A stretch of DNA of 64,000 nucleotides from Arenicola marina (lineage: Eukaryota; Annelida; Polychaeta; Arenicolidae). The notes beneath the pieces were generated by a model that was given only the letters and a program-made list of their open reading frames with translations, made no database searches and was not told the DNA's origin. The stretch covers positions 74,902,119 through 74,966,118 of the forward strand of contig OZ025248.1 of assembly GCA_964019135.1 (NCBI GenBank), written 5' to 3'. A program made the translations under genes and the position numbers. Positions 50,990-63,202 of this stretch are shown one piece after another. How positions within the stretch are numbered: position 1 is the stretch's first letter; each line of letters begins with the position of its first letter.

Positions 50990-51947
50990 TACAAGAGGAT
51001 CAATACGAAAATTACAGCACATTCGACGATTCATTACTCCGTGCCACATATACAATACACTACAGCATGATCCATTACTTCATACCGTCTTTGTGAGAGT
51101 ACAGCATGATATTCTTACTGTTATGATGAATCTCATTGAAAAATGGTTTACGAGCTCTATTTACGACTTTATATTAAAAGGATCCCCTGTAAGGCCTAAC
51201 ACCACCGCAATGTTCCGGGTCCTTGTCGCCTTTGGCCGCTACTATCTGTAATAATGACAGCACAATTCGCAGATTAGTTCACATTCCACCAGTCTTAACC
51301 GAGACATCCCTTCACTGTCTCGATCGTTATGGGGATCTTACCATTAAGATTATAAGCTCGTAAACGATAGCAGGATTCATTACTCCGTGCCATATATACA
51401 ATACACTACAGCATGATCCATTACTTCATACCGTATATCTGAGAGTACAGCACGATATTCTTACTGTCATGATGAATCTCATTGAAAAATGGTTAAAAGG
51501 ATCCCCTGTTACAGTAAGGCCTACCACCGCCGCAATGTTCCAGGTCCTGGTCGATTTCGGCCGCTATCATCTGTAATAATGAAAGCACAATTCGAAGATT
51601 AGTTCACATTCCACCAGTCTTTACCGAGACATCCCTTCACTGTCTCGATCGTTATGGGGATCATACCATTAGGATTATAAGCTAGTAAACGATAGCCGGA
51701 TTCATTACTCCGTGCCATATATACAATACACTACAGCATGATCCATTACTTCATACCGTATATCTGAGAGTACAGCATGATATTCTTACTGTCATGATGA
51801 ATCTCATGGAAAAATGGTTTACGAGCTCTATTTACCACTTTATATTAAAAGGATACCCTGTAAGGCCTAACACCACCGCAATGTTCCAGGTCCTGGTCGC
51901 CTTTGGCCGCTACCATCTGTAATAATGACAGCACAATTCGCAGATTA

Positions 51948-52772
51948 CCGTCATTTACGTATGTTTTGGAACACCAAAAATGTCCCTATGTTTTGGAACA
52001 CCCCCAATTTTGGAAAAAATCATTATTTTTTGTGGCTGTATGTTTTGGAACACCACAGATGGTGGGTAATGTTTTTGTATCAATGATTTAGAACACCCTA
52101 ATTTTCCGAAAATAGATCTATTTATTTAAGTCGCGGCCGTGATGATATAAGACATATAACATTGAAATCGGTCTCAATAGTTTATTGATCGGTCCCAATA
52201 GTTTATTCGCGGTGGCCACGGTACCCGCGCGTTCATTGTATATATGTCTGGACTGCCTGACTGACCGCCTCTCCCCCCCCCCCCCCCCACCCCACCCATG
52301 ACTCGTGTACATTGTTTATGTCTGGGCTGCCTGACTGCTCTGTCTGCACCAACCTCCACCCCTGCCTAGACATGTGACGCGTATTTCTCCGCTTCTCTTC
52401 TCTCCATCAGAGCTGGTTGACCGACACTAATCTAAGTTTGTGACACCCCCCACCCCTCCCCTCCTTCTCGACCGGTCCCCTTACCCTCGTGCCAGGCTTT
52501 GTTTGACAGGAAGCAAGGAAGCCAAATACTGTGTGATGACCTTACCCCACCCTGCCCCTTACATGCGTCCTGTGGTGGCTACGGCTACGGAAGCTTTTGG
52601 GCTGACTGACCGTACAAGCCCCCTACCCCCCCCCCCCCTCCGCCCCATCCCCAAAAAAAGTATCAAAGTTTTGGAACAGTTGCAAAATTAATTCATTTTT
52701 TTGACTGTATGTTTTGGAACACCCAGGTTTGTAGTTATTTTTCGGGTGTTCCAAAACATACGTAAATGACGG
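51948..52772. mobile_element. TA-target DNA element in satellite, copy 1
   Basis: The ends CCGTCATTTACGTATGTTTT and inverse form TIRs of about 28 bp, extending to GGAACACC. The uninterrupted satellite reads CAGATTAGTTCAC. Here it reads CAGATTA-CCGTC..GACGG-TAGTTCAC, so the 2-bp TA is duplicated. TATGTTTTGGAACACC recurs at 51960, 51987, 52039 and 52708 and inverted at 52745, like subterminal transposase-binding sites. No transposase: non-autonomous. The centre is C-rich. Confidence 0.88.
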
Positions 52773-54514
52773 TAGTTCACATTCCACAAGTCTTTACCGA
52801 GACATTCCTTCACTGTCTCGATCGTTATGGGGATCATACCATTGAGATTATAAGCTCGTAAACGATAGCCGGATTCATTACTCCGTGCCATATATACAAT
52901 ACACTACAGCATGATCCATTACTTCATACCGTATGTCTGAGAGTACAGCATGATATTCTTACTTTCATGATGAATCTCATTGAAACATGGTTTACGAGCT
53001 CTTTTTACGACTTGATATTTTAAGGATCCCCTGTACAGTAAGGTCTACCACCGCCGCAATGTTCCAGGTCCTGGTCGATTTCGGCCGCTGTCATCTGTAA
53101 TAATGAAAGCACAATTCGAAGATTAGTTCACATTCCACCAGTCTTTACCGAGACATCCCTTCACTGTCTCGATCGTTATGGGGATCATACCATTAAGATT
53201 ATAAGCTCGTAAACGATAGCCGGATTCATTACTCCGTGCCATATATACAATACACTACAGCATGATCCATTACTTCATACCTTATATCTGAGAGTACAGC
53301 ATGAAATTCTTACTGTCATGATGAATCTCATTGAAACATGGTTTACGAGCTCTATGTACGACTTGATATTAAAAGGATCCCCTGTAAGGCCTAACACCAC
53401 CGCAATGTTCCAGGTCCTGGTCGCCTTTGGCCGCTACTGTCTGTAATAATGACAGCACAATTCGCAGATTAGTTCACATTCCACAAGTCTTTACCGAGAC
53501 ATTCCTTCACTGTCTCGATCGTTATGGGAATCATACCATTGAGATTATAAGCTCGTAAACGATAGCCGGATTCATTACTCCATGCCATATATACAAAACC
53601 CTACAGCATGATCCATTACTTCATACCGTATATCTGAAAGTACAGCATGATATTTTTACTGTCATGATGACTCTCATTGAAACATGGTTTACGAGCTCTA
53701 TTTACGACTTGATATTAAAAGGATCCCCTGTAAGGCCTAACACCACCGCAATGTTCCAGGTCCTGGTCGCCTTTGGCCGCTACTATCTGTAATAATGACA
53801 GCACAATTCGCAGATTAGTTCACATTCCACAAGTCTTTACCGAGACATTCCTTCACTGTCTCGATCGTTATGGGTATCATACCATTAAGATTATAAGCTC
53901 GTAAACGATAGCCGGATTCATTACTCCGTGCCATATATACACTACACTACAGCATGATCCATTACTTCACACCGTATATCTGAGAGTACAGCATGATATT
54001 CTTACTTTCATGATGAATCTCATTGAAACATGGTTTACGAGCTTATTTTACGACTTGATATTTTAAGGATCCCCTGTACAGTAAGGTCTACCACCGCCGC
54101 AATGTTCCAGGTCCTGGTCGATATCGGCCGCTGTCATCTGTAATAATGAAAGCACAATTCGAAGATTACTTCACATTCCACCAGTCTTTACCGAGACATC
54201 CCTTCACTGTCTCGATCGTTATGGGGATCATACCATTAAGATTATAAGCTCGTAAACGATAGCCGGATTCATTACTCCGTGCCATATATACAATACACTA
54301 CAGCATAATCCATTACTTCATACCGTATATCTGAGAGTACAGCATGATATTCTTACTGTCATGATGAATCTCATTGAAACATGGTTTCCGAGCTCTATTT
54401 ACGACTTGATATTAAAAGGATCCCCTGTAAGGCCTAACACCACCGCAATGTTCCAGGTCCTGGTCGCCTTTGGCCGCTACCATCTGTAATAATGACAGCA
54501 CAATTCGCAGATTA

Positions 54515-55338
54515 CCGTCATTTACGTATGTTTTGGAACACCAAAAATTTCCCTATGTTTTGGAACACCCCCAATTTTGGAAAAAATAATGATTTTTTGT
54601 GGCTGTATGTTTTGGAACACCACAGATGATGGGTAATTTTTTTGTATCAATGATTTAGAACACCCTAATTTTCCGAAAATAGATCTATTTATTTAAGTCG
54701 CGGCCGTGAAGATATAAGACATATAACATTGAAATCGGTCTCAATAGTTTATTGATCGGTCCCAATAGTTTATTCGCGGTGGCCACGGTACCCGCGCGTT
54801 CATTGTTTATATGTCTGGGCTGCCTGACTGACCGCCTCCCCCCACCCCCCGTCCCACCCATGACTCGTGTACATTGTTTATGTCTGGGCTGCCTGACTGC
54901 TCTGTCTGCACCAACCTCCACCCCTGCCTAGACATGTGACGCGTATTTCTCCGCTTCTCTTCTCTCCATCAGAGCTGGTTGACCGACACTAATCTAAGTT
55001 TGTGACACCCCCCACCCCTCCCCCTCCTTCTCAACCGGTCCCTTTACCCTCGTGCCAGGCTTTGTTTGACAGGAAGCAAGGAAGCCAAATACTGTGTGAT
55101 GACCTTACCCCACCCTGCCCCTTAAATGCATCCTGTGGTGGCTACGGCTACGGAAGCTTTTGGGGTGACTGACCGTACAAGCCCCCTACCCTTCCCCCCC
55201 CCCCTCCGCCCCATCCAAAAAAAAAGTATCAAAGTTTTGGAACAGCTGCAACATTAATTAATTTTTTTGACTGTATGTTTTGGAACACCCAGGTTTGTAA
55301 TTATTTTTCGGGTGTTCCAAAACATACGTAAATGACGG
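54515..55338. mobile_element. TA-target DNA element in satellite, copy 2
   Basis: Nearly identical to copy 1 over its whole length and at the same base of the monomer, 2567 bp downstream. Differences are limited to scattered substitutions and C-run length. The shared position means the satellite block carrying the element was duplicated, rather than the element inserting twice. Confidence 0.88.
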
Positions 55339-56709
55339 TAGTTCACATTCTACAAGTCTTTACCGAGACATCCCTTCACTGTCTCGATCGTTATGGGGAT
55401 CATACCATTGAGATTATAAGCTCGTAAACGATAGCCGGATTCATTACTCCGTGCCATATATACAATACACTACAGCATGATCCATTACTTCATACCGTAT
55501 ATCTGAGAGTAAAGCATGATATTCTTACTGTCATGATGAATCTCATTGAAACATGGTTTACGAGCTCTATTTACGACTTGATATTAAAAGGATCCCCTGT
55601 AAGGCCTAACACCACCGCAATGTTCCAGGTCCTGGTCGCCTTTGGCCGCTACTATCTGTAATAATGACAGCACAATTCGCAGATTAGTTCACATTCCACA
55701 AGTCTTTACCGAGACATTCCTTCACTGTCTCGATCGTTATGGGAATCATACCATTGAGATTATAGGCTCGTAAACGATAGCAGGATTCATTACTCCGTGC
55801 CATATATACAATACACTACAGCATGATCCATTACTTCATACCTTATATCTGAGAGTACAGCATGATATTCTTACTGTCATGATGAATCTCATGGAAAAAT
55901 GGTCTACGAGCTCTATGTACGACTTGATATTAAAAGGATCCCCTGTAAGGCCTAACACCACCGCAATGTTCCAGGTCCTGGTCGCCTTTGGCCGCTACTA
56001 TCTGTAATAATGACAGCACAATTCGCAGATTAGTTCACATTCCACAAGTCTTTACCGAGACATTCCTTCACTGTCTCGATCGTTATGGGTATCATACCAT
56101 TAAGATTATAAGCTCGTAAACGATAGCCGGATTCATTACTCCGTGCCATATATACAATACACTACAGCATGATCCATTACTTCACACCGTATATCTGAGA
56201 GTACAGCATGATATTCTTACTTTCATGATGAATCTCATTGAAACATGGTGAACGAGCTCTACTTAGGACTTGATATTAAAAGGATCCCCTGTACAGTAAG
56301 GCCTACCACCGCCGCAATGTTCCAGGTCCTGGTCGATTTCGGCCGCTATCATCTGTAATAATGAAAGCACAATTCGAAGATTAGTTCACGTTCCACCAGT
56401 CTTTACCGAGACATCCCTTCACTGTCTCGATCGTTATGGGGATCATACCATTAGGATTGTAAGCTCGTAAACGATAGCCGGGTTTATTACTCCGTGCCAT
56501 ATATACAATACTGTTAAAGTGCCTTCTGACACCACTTTTTGGTTCTCTCGTCGGGCCGCGTAGTAAAATTCAACACATGTCGTTCTTTTCTCAGCTTTAT
56601 TTCACAATAATATTCCATGCCACACGATCCGTCTATCTCTCTCTCTGTCTCTCTCAAGTCTCTCCCGTTCTCCTGGTCTTCCCTTATTTATACGTCTCTC
56701 TCTCGCCCC

Positions 56710-57310
56710 TCCCCTAAGTTGGGGGTACCACCCCAACCCAGGGATTTACCCCCTCGCTAAGTTGGGGGTACCACCCCAACTTGGGGCCTCTCCCCTCCAC
56801 TAAGTTGGGCGTACGACCCCAACCCAGAGATTCACCCCCTCGCTAAGTTGGGGGTACCACCCCAACTTGGAGCCTCTCCCCTTCACTAAGTTGGGGGTAC
56901 CACCCCAACCCAGGGATTCACCCCCTCGCTAAGTTGGGGGTACCACCCCAACTTGGGGCCTCTCCCCTCCACTAAGTTGGGGGTACCACCCCAACCCAGG
57001 GATTCACCCCCTCGCTAAGTTGGGGGTACCACCCCAACTTGGGGCCTCTCCCCTCCACTAAGTTGGGGGTACCACCCCAACCAAGGGATTCACCCCCTCG
57101 CTAAGTTGGGGGTACCACCCCAACTTGGGGCCTCTCCCCTCCACTAAGTTGGGGGTACCACCCCAACCCAGGGATTCACCCCCTCGCTAAGTTGGAGGTA
57201 CCACCCCAACTTGGGGCCTCTCCCCTCCACTAAGTTGGGGATACCACCCCAACCCAGGGATTCACCCCCTCGCTAAGTTGGGGGTACCACCCCAACCCAG
57301 AGCTTCCCCC
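56710..57310. repeat. Tandem GGTACC-palindrome array, about 14 half-units
   Basis: Alternating half-units of about 42 bp: CTAAGTTGGGGGTACCACCC plus CAACTTGGGGCCTCTCCCCT, and the same start plus CAACCCAGGGATTCACCCCC. Each half-unit is centred on an imperfect palindrome (GTTGGGGGTACCACCCCAAC). It lies within the left part of the LTR element. Confidence 0.9.
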
Positions 57311-58950
57311 CTCTCCCTATCCGAGAGCATCCGCCCGCCTGCGCTGATCACTCCTGCCTGCTGCCCCCGCCTTGACCCCGGTTTATGACCCCGCTGCCCA
57401 CCACCGCTCTACCTACTATTGCTACTCTCCCATGATAACCCCCACCCCCGTCTAGCCCTACCAAATCCCTCTACACTATCTCCCACTAGCCTTGGCATCT
57501 CCCGATGACATGACACATACACACATGCTCTATACAATTAACAATGTTCGTTCGGAAAAATGTCTCAGCGTCTTTGAGCCGCGCTGTCGGTCACACAGTC
57601 AGATCAGTAGACCGGCCTATGTCCACCGCCTGCTGTCGTTGAAGGGGGTTGTATCTCTCAAACTTTAATCTGACCTCACACCTGATGGCGGTCCTGGGCC
57701 CGGGGGAAGGGCTGTCCCGCCGCCGCGTTTCATCCTGCGCCGCTCCCTGAAGCAGCTCGTACCCGCATTATCAATGGCATCTAGTGTGGATCTCCCACCA
57801 ACGGGCAGACCTGGGCCTTCCAACCGCTGGTCCGCGCCATCCCGCTTCCGTTGCTGGCTTCCGTTCTCGGCCGATCCCCCACGTAAGGCTGGTGCCGACC
57901 CTCGGGGTGCCACATCACGCTTTATGCGCCTCAAACCCCGCCAAATAGATCCACCACACCTCCGGACTCGACTAAACGAACCCTCCTCCTGGCCAACTCT
58001 CGCCTTCCGGCCGCTGGGTCCCACCCACCGACCTAGGCAGCTCAGCCAGACCACCACCATAGCCACTACACGCGCCCACCCAGAGCGCGCCACCTTCCCA
58101 TCGCCGACCCGTATTGCCGATGCCTGAGACACGCTGACCCTCTGAGCTCCTAGCGGCTTCACCTCACCCAACTCACAGGATGACGACCGTGGTCGGTGCC
58201 TTTGCAAACCAACATCACATCCGCCGCAAGGTAACTCGATCAGCACCTGGTCTCCATCGAAGCAATCACACTCGCTCGGGTCGCACGGTATCCGTGACAA
58301 CGCATCTGCGTCGCCGTGCTTTTTTCCTTGGCGATGGACTACATCCCGCTGCCTTGTCCTTCTCGACATATTGCAGACCGGCGCCTTATCCGTCGTTAGT
58401 GAAAATCTCCCACTTAAAGATTGATGCAGGTACTCGGACATTCCGCCCTTTTCCCCACGCGTCACTCTTCGACATCCAGCCCGGTCCCGCGGCAGCACAG
58501 GTTTACTCCTCGGCTCGTGGCTCTCCTTCGCGGTGGATCTCCCACCTAAAGCCGGAGTAGGCCCACGGGGTGTCACATCGCGCTCTCTGCGCGTCATACC
58601 CCGCCACTTAACCTGACTCCAACGACAGAGCCGCCACACCCAGCCACCTCCCTGTGCGCCACTCCTCACAACCTCCTGGCCGCCAAATCTAACCCAGGAC
58701 ATGACGCCGCACCACCACACAAACACAAACAGCACAACAAACACAAACATCACAACAAACACACTTCTCCTGACGGGGCGCGCCTCGTCTGCGCCGTACG
58801 CCCGCGTTTTCGGCACCTGAGACACGCCGACCCTCCGTGCCTTTAGTGGTATATCCTCGTCTACTTCCCTGAAGGACGACCCCAACTCGTACCTTCCTAC
58901 ACAATCCTTCGCAACCAGGGCCGACGACTGGCCGGTAGGGCCGGCCCCTT

Positions 58951-60342
58951 CTAGTTTCCCTGGTGGAAGGTGGAGCCGCTGGCCGGCCGCTCGCCGCGCC
59001 GCTCGCCGCGCCGCTCGCCGATCTCCTCGCCGCCACTTCCTCTCGGACAGGAGCGGGCGTAGTGACCCAGCTCCTGACAAGCAAAGCACCGCACCTCGGC
59101 CATCGGGGCACCCGTCCTCGGCCGACTGCTCACCCCTTGCCATGCACCTTGCTTCAGCAGCCTGTCTAGCTGCTGCAGCTTGGCGTCCAACATGTTGGTG
59201 AGCTGTTGGCCAAACTGTTGGAGACGGGCCTCGGTGACTGTAGTTGGGCCCTCAACTCCTGGCTTTACGGCGCGTACCTTCTGAGCACACCCAGCCTCGT
59301 CTTTGAGGCTGATGTACGTCTCGAAGGCCTGCTGTGCTTCCTCGATGGTCGCCGGATCTTTCATGCCGATGGAGAGCGCCATCTGATGGTCTGGAAGGCC
59401 TTTCAGGAAATACCTCAGGGCAATCGCATCAATCTTACTGAGGTCGGCCGTCGGGTAACCCTTCAGTGTAAGGCGCTTGACGTCGGCCACGTAATCCGCC
59501 GGCCTCTCGTTCGGCCCCAGCCTCCTGCCCTCCAACTCCGCTAGGTAGGAGGACGCCGTGCGCCGCTCCTTATACCTGGCCGCCAACGCCTCCTCCAGCT
59601 GAGAATAGTGACTGGTGACGGCGGCGGGCAGCTGCTCGAACGCGAATTCAGCAGCCTCGCCCCTCAGGCTATTCCGCAGCCTGAAGAGCTTTTCCGCCTC
59701 GTCCCATCCGCATACCGAAGCCGTAGATCGGAAGGGTTGGACGAAGCTTTCCCATGACTTGCCTCCGTCGAAGCACGTCGGCTTGGGCAGAGGCACACTG
59801 TAGGCCACCCGCCCGGCAGGCGGAGCAATCCCCGCCCCCGCCATCGGCTGATGACGCGGTGGCGGAGATAGCGGCGGCGGCTGATGGCGCGGCGAAGGCT
59901 GCAGGACCGAGGCCGGCTGAGAGGGCTCTGAGGACGAAGGCGACCCGGCACGACCCAGCCGCTGATCCTTCAGCTCTCTCGCCCGCTGCTCCACCGCCAG
60001 GGCCCTCTGCAGCACGGCATCCATCTGGCGGCGGTGGCTGTCATCCTCGGCCACCCGTCGCTTCCGCTCCTCGTCAAACGCCTCCTCGGCCTCCTGCGCA
60101 CGCCGACGGGATTCAGTGAGGGTGTCCTGCCATGCCTTCTCAGCATCCGTGACCGTGCGCTTCGCCTCGTTGGCGACCCGCTCCATCTCCGTAGCTTTGT
60201 TCTCAGCCGCGGAGATAGCGGTTGCCGCTTCCAACAGTTGACGCCGAAGGCTCTCCATCTCTTCTCGCTGGGCTTGATTTCCCGCTGCCGCCTCCTCGCC
60301 AGCCTCATCCACGGACCCTGACTTATCCTTTTTGGGCAGCAT
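58951..60342 (-). pseudogene. gag region of the fossil LTR element
   Basis: About 463 codons: a coiled-coil-like, Glu/Arg/Ala-rich N-terminal third, a Pro-rich linker, a capsid-like middle, and one CCHC zinc knuckle (CFACQELGHYARSC) near the end. This is the usual layout of Ty3/Gypsy Gag. It is part of a broken element and is described here only as a fossil. Confidence 0.75.
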
Positions 60343-60399
60343 CTTCGATCTTCGTTATGTCAGCCCCTTCCGCAGATGAACACAAGGTCAGCACACACC

Positions 60400-60675
60400 G
60401 GCTTCGTGGATGACCAACTGAACATTCATGTCCTTGTGATTCTTCAATAGATGTACGAAGATGCGCATCGCTATCTTGCAAATGTCGGTAAATTCTCGTT
60501 CCACGCAAGGACATTCGTGCGGAAATTCCAGCCCAGGCAGCAAAGCAAAGCATTCGCTGCACTCAAACGCGTTGATGACCAACATGTTCCTGCTTATCAT
60601 CAAGTAAAAACCAATCCAACAGTATCCAGTGCGTGTTAAAGATCCTGTATGGCATATGATCATACACAGATCCTA
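60400..60675. other. Flank right of the LTR element's gag region
   Basis: No clear terminal repeat or gene recognised. Small overlapping frames are not supported. Confidence 0.4.
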
Positions 60676-60925
60676 TGTCATAGCTATATGCAGCTTATGA
60701 CAATGTGTGTCCCCCCTCGCCAACTCACTTAACCCACCTAAATCGTTGATCCCGTGCTAAGCTAAAGGGACCCCTGGTCATAGCTATATTCAGTCCATGA
60801 CAACATGCCCCCCCCCCCATCCACCTCCCAATGTCCCTTAAACCACGTGGATTGGTAATTCCATCCTAAGCTAAGATGACATTTGGTCATAGCTATATTC
60901 AACCCATGACAATTTGTCCCCCCAT
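60676..60925 (+). repeat. Three copies of a roughly 105-bp repeat
   Basis: GTCATAGCTATATTCAGYCCATGACAA begins near 60676, 60776 and 60886. Each is followed by a C-run, and the copies at 60776 and 60886 are preceded by CCTAAGCTAA or CTAAGCTAA. Each copy starts with a small inverted repeat (GTCATA..TATGAC in the first). Confidence 0.7.
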
Positions 60926-61379
60926 GAAAAGATTTCGTAATTATACGTTGAAAATTTGACGTTATTATTATATAGACCTACATGCATTTGTAGAACATTG
61001 CGAACCATGCATACAAGCAATAAATATTTATACTGACCTCACTCGTGGCACTGTCTCACTTCATTTTGTCCGTCCGCCTTGGTTGAAGAACTTGCAAAGT
61101 TTGAATTCTGCCGCCAAGTGAAGGTGCTATAACAGCTTAGCAACATCCGGGTGTTACTGGTTGTATTCATCTAGTTTGTCTCGGAAGGTTAAACAGCTCC
61201 GTCTTTTGGCGGGAAATTATAGTTCAGCCCGGCACAAACCGTCCTTCGGTGTGCTCGTGTACCAATGCTTTCGAATAGCTCACGTGTTATTCGCGCTGTA
61301 CATTTACTAAATAATCCCATTGTTTTTATCGTCATGCAGCGTGACACGCGCTGCTCTGGACGCGTGGATTAAGGGCGTG
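60926..61379. other. Intergenic DNA
   Basis: AT-rich, no gene or repeat recognised. Confidence 0.4.
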
Positions 61380-61871
61380 ATCGATTCGCCTCTTCCAACG
61401 TCCACCTCTTCCGGAAGAGTGCATGCAGTACGATCGTTTTGCCTCTTCTATTCCGAGAAGACCTCTTCTGCTCTTCCGCCCAGGTAGGTGGAAGAGAGAA
61501 GAGGTAGAGGCTATTCCAAGATGGCGGAAGCTAACTATGCAATATTCGCTCAGTGTGACAAAATAGGTTTTAGGGGAAATACATGAATGAAACAATGAAT
61601 AAAATTCTGTGAAACACATGTAAGACCTTTTATTTTGTTATTTGAAAGATATGTGTCAGGTATATGAGGGCCCATATATGCAGTTACCCATGTATCTATC
61701 TGTTGAAGTTGGGTGATAATATATGGACGTGGGCGATAAATTGTGAGCTATAAGTGAGTTTCCGTTGGCCATATTGAAACTACTCTTCCAACTCGTCAGA
61801 AGCGATCGATTCATCGCTCATATTCTCTATTCTTGGATGAGCTCTTCTCTTCCTGGAAGAGTTGAATCGAT
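61380..61871. mobile_element. CTCTTCC-rich inverted-repeat element
   Basis: The ends ATCGATTCGCCTCTTCC (61380-61396) and GGAAGAGTTGAATCGAT (61855-61871) are inverted with 15 of 17 matches. CTCTTCC or GGAAGAG recurs about ten times, mostly within 100-120 bp of the two ends. No coding capacity. Target duplication not clear. Likely a non-autonomous DNA element with subterminal repeats. Confidence 0.6.
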
Positions 61872-62398
61872 TAGACTCTAACTCTCCCTAGTCCTGTTAA
61901 CTCTTGACTCAGGCGCCAAAACGCGTATCAATGGTTGATTGCACGTGGCCTTTACCGGCGAAACAAGCAGTGCTGGATTGGCATCCGCTGGATAGGGTAT
62001 GTCGGGCTGACGACATCTCACTCAGAAGCCCCCTCACTGTATTCCGTCGCAGCTTTATCGCAAAAACATACCACTAGTCGCATTTATTTGTACGAGGGAA
62101 AGCAGACAACCGTGACGTAAACCCTATACAGTTGATAACAACTTGTTTACCATCCATTATTGATGACACTGCTCCATATTTTATTATAACATAATTCAAC
62201 CCAACGTATACTTAAATCGCCAAAATTGAAGAATATAAGGGGTGTTGGAAGTATATTCTAGCAAACGCTTTCTAACAATCAATAGCAACGCAGATAAATA
62301 AATGGCTTCAATCTCATTTGCTTCTGTTACATAAAAAATATTGGAAAGTTTTAATCAGCATTATTATAGTTTATAAATCAACATTTAAGAGGGATATG
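61872..62398. other. Intergenic DNA
   Basis: No gene or clear repeat recognised. Confidence 0.4.
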
Positions 62399-62462
62399 CA
62401 GGGGCGGATCTAGGAATTTGCCAAGGGGGGGGTGCAACCCCCCCCCCCTAGATACGCCCCTG
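62399..62462. mobile_element. 64-bp hAT-like miniature element
   Basis: CAGGGGCGGATCTAG (62399-62413) and CTAGATACGCCCCTG (62448-62462) are near-perfect TIRs starting CAGGGGCGGAT, an end type common in hAT elements. GGATATG occurs on both sides (62392-62398 and, overlapping the last base, 62462-62468), fitting a 6-8 bp target duplication. Only G and C runs lie between. Confidence 0.75.
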
Positions 62463-62864
62463 GATATGGGTCTCCGTTGAACTCACAACCAAGCTTCTAC
62501 AAACAAAACATCCATCGGTCACCAACATCACTGTTCATTACGGTCAACCAGACGCCATACCAGGCCAGCGTCATCAAATAGCTGGCGACTGACTCCGTGT
62601 TAGACAAGAAACTGGTAAGAGCGATTAATTTCACCTGTACCGTGGTCCGCCGCCCAAGCGACTAGTTACGAGTAGCTAGTTGTTCAATTGTTGCTCACTT
62701 CAACTGGCAAGTTTGTTGGTTGTAGTCTTTATATCCATTGTGGCAGTGCCTCCATAAAAACCTCCAGTGGGCTAGAGCGCTTGCCTTGAGTGCTCTCGCC
62801 ACCTCAGAGCCTAACGGCACGTGGATCGGTAGTTCGCGCCCCGCTGTGGCCAGGTCTGTGTGGT

Positions 62865-63124
62865 TGGTTGTTTTTTGAGGACGCTTTAACCATTTTTGGT
62901 CATATCGCGTCAATGGGAGAAGAAATGGAGAGTGGAGACATGTCCCCGGCTTAAGCCCCAACTCTTTACGAAGAAAGATATGGGATCTTTATCTTGCGAC
63001 CACACAGACATGGCCATAGGTAGCAGGGCTCAAACCACCGATCCACGTTCCGTTAGGCTCTCAGGTGGCCAGAGCACTCAAGGCGAGCCCTCTAACCCAA
63101 TGAGCTCTCGCGCCGGCCCCCATT
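62865..63124 (-). mobile_element. Uninterrupted SINE copy C, inserted in copy B
   Basis: 260 bp on the minus strand with head, core (CAAGATAAAGATCCCATATC), GACATGTCTCCACTCTCC, ATTGACGCGATATGACC and an A/C-rich 3' tail (AAAAAACAACCA). Flanked by an 11-bp direct repeat GTCTGTGTGGT (62854-62864, 63125-63135). It shows the uninterrupted SINE order at the place where copies A and B carry inserts. Confidence 0.88.
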
Positions 63125-63202
63125 GTCTGTGTGGTCCCAGGATAAAGATCCTATGTCCTTCTTCTCAAAGAGTAGGGGATTACCCCCTTGGACATGGCTC
63201 CA

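Larger units (their letters stand above)
50990..56511 (+). repeat. Satellite of about 346-bp monomers, 12 copies
   Basis: Using TCATTACTCCGTGCC as a landmark, monomers start at 51031, 51377, 51702, 52875, 53226, 53572, 53918, 54269, 55441, 55787, 56133 and about 56484. Spacing is 344-351 bp (325 once), apart from two intervals larger by about 828 bp where a DNA element sits. Two sub-types alternate: GGTCGCCTTTGGCC with TTCGCAGATT, and GGTCGATTTCGGCC with TTCGAAGATT. The array is cut at 56511 by the LTR element. Confidence 0.93.
56512..60350 (-). mobile_element. Fossil Ty3/Gypsy-type LTR retrotransposon
   Basis: Inserted in the satellite at 56511/56512, where the element begins TGTTAAAGTGCC. 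It lies on the minus strand. Parts seen: a left terminal region with a microsatellite-like CT run and a palindrome array (56710-57310), a short pol-like remnant with an RNase H-end motif near 58.3 kb, and a gag region (58951-60342). A right terminal repeat was not found, so the right limit is approximate. It looks broken, with several breaks, and is not whole. The gag region is still readable, so the copy is probably not very ancient. Confidence 0.75.

Noticed and set aside
57665-59143. Separate host gene of 492 codons on the minus strand
   Set aside because: Lies within the fossil LTR element. It overlaps gag in another frame and contains a pol-like motif, so it is not a host gene.
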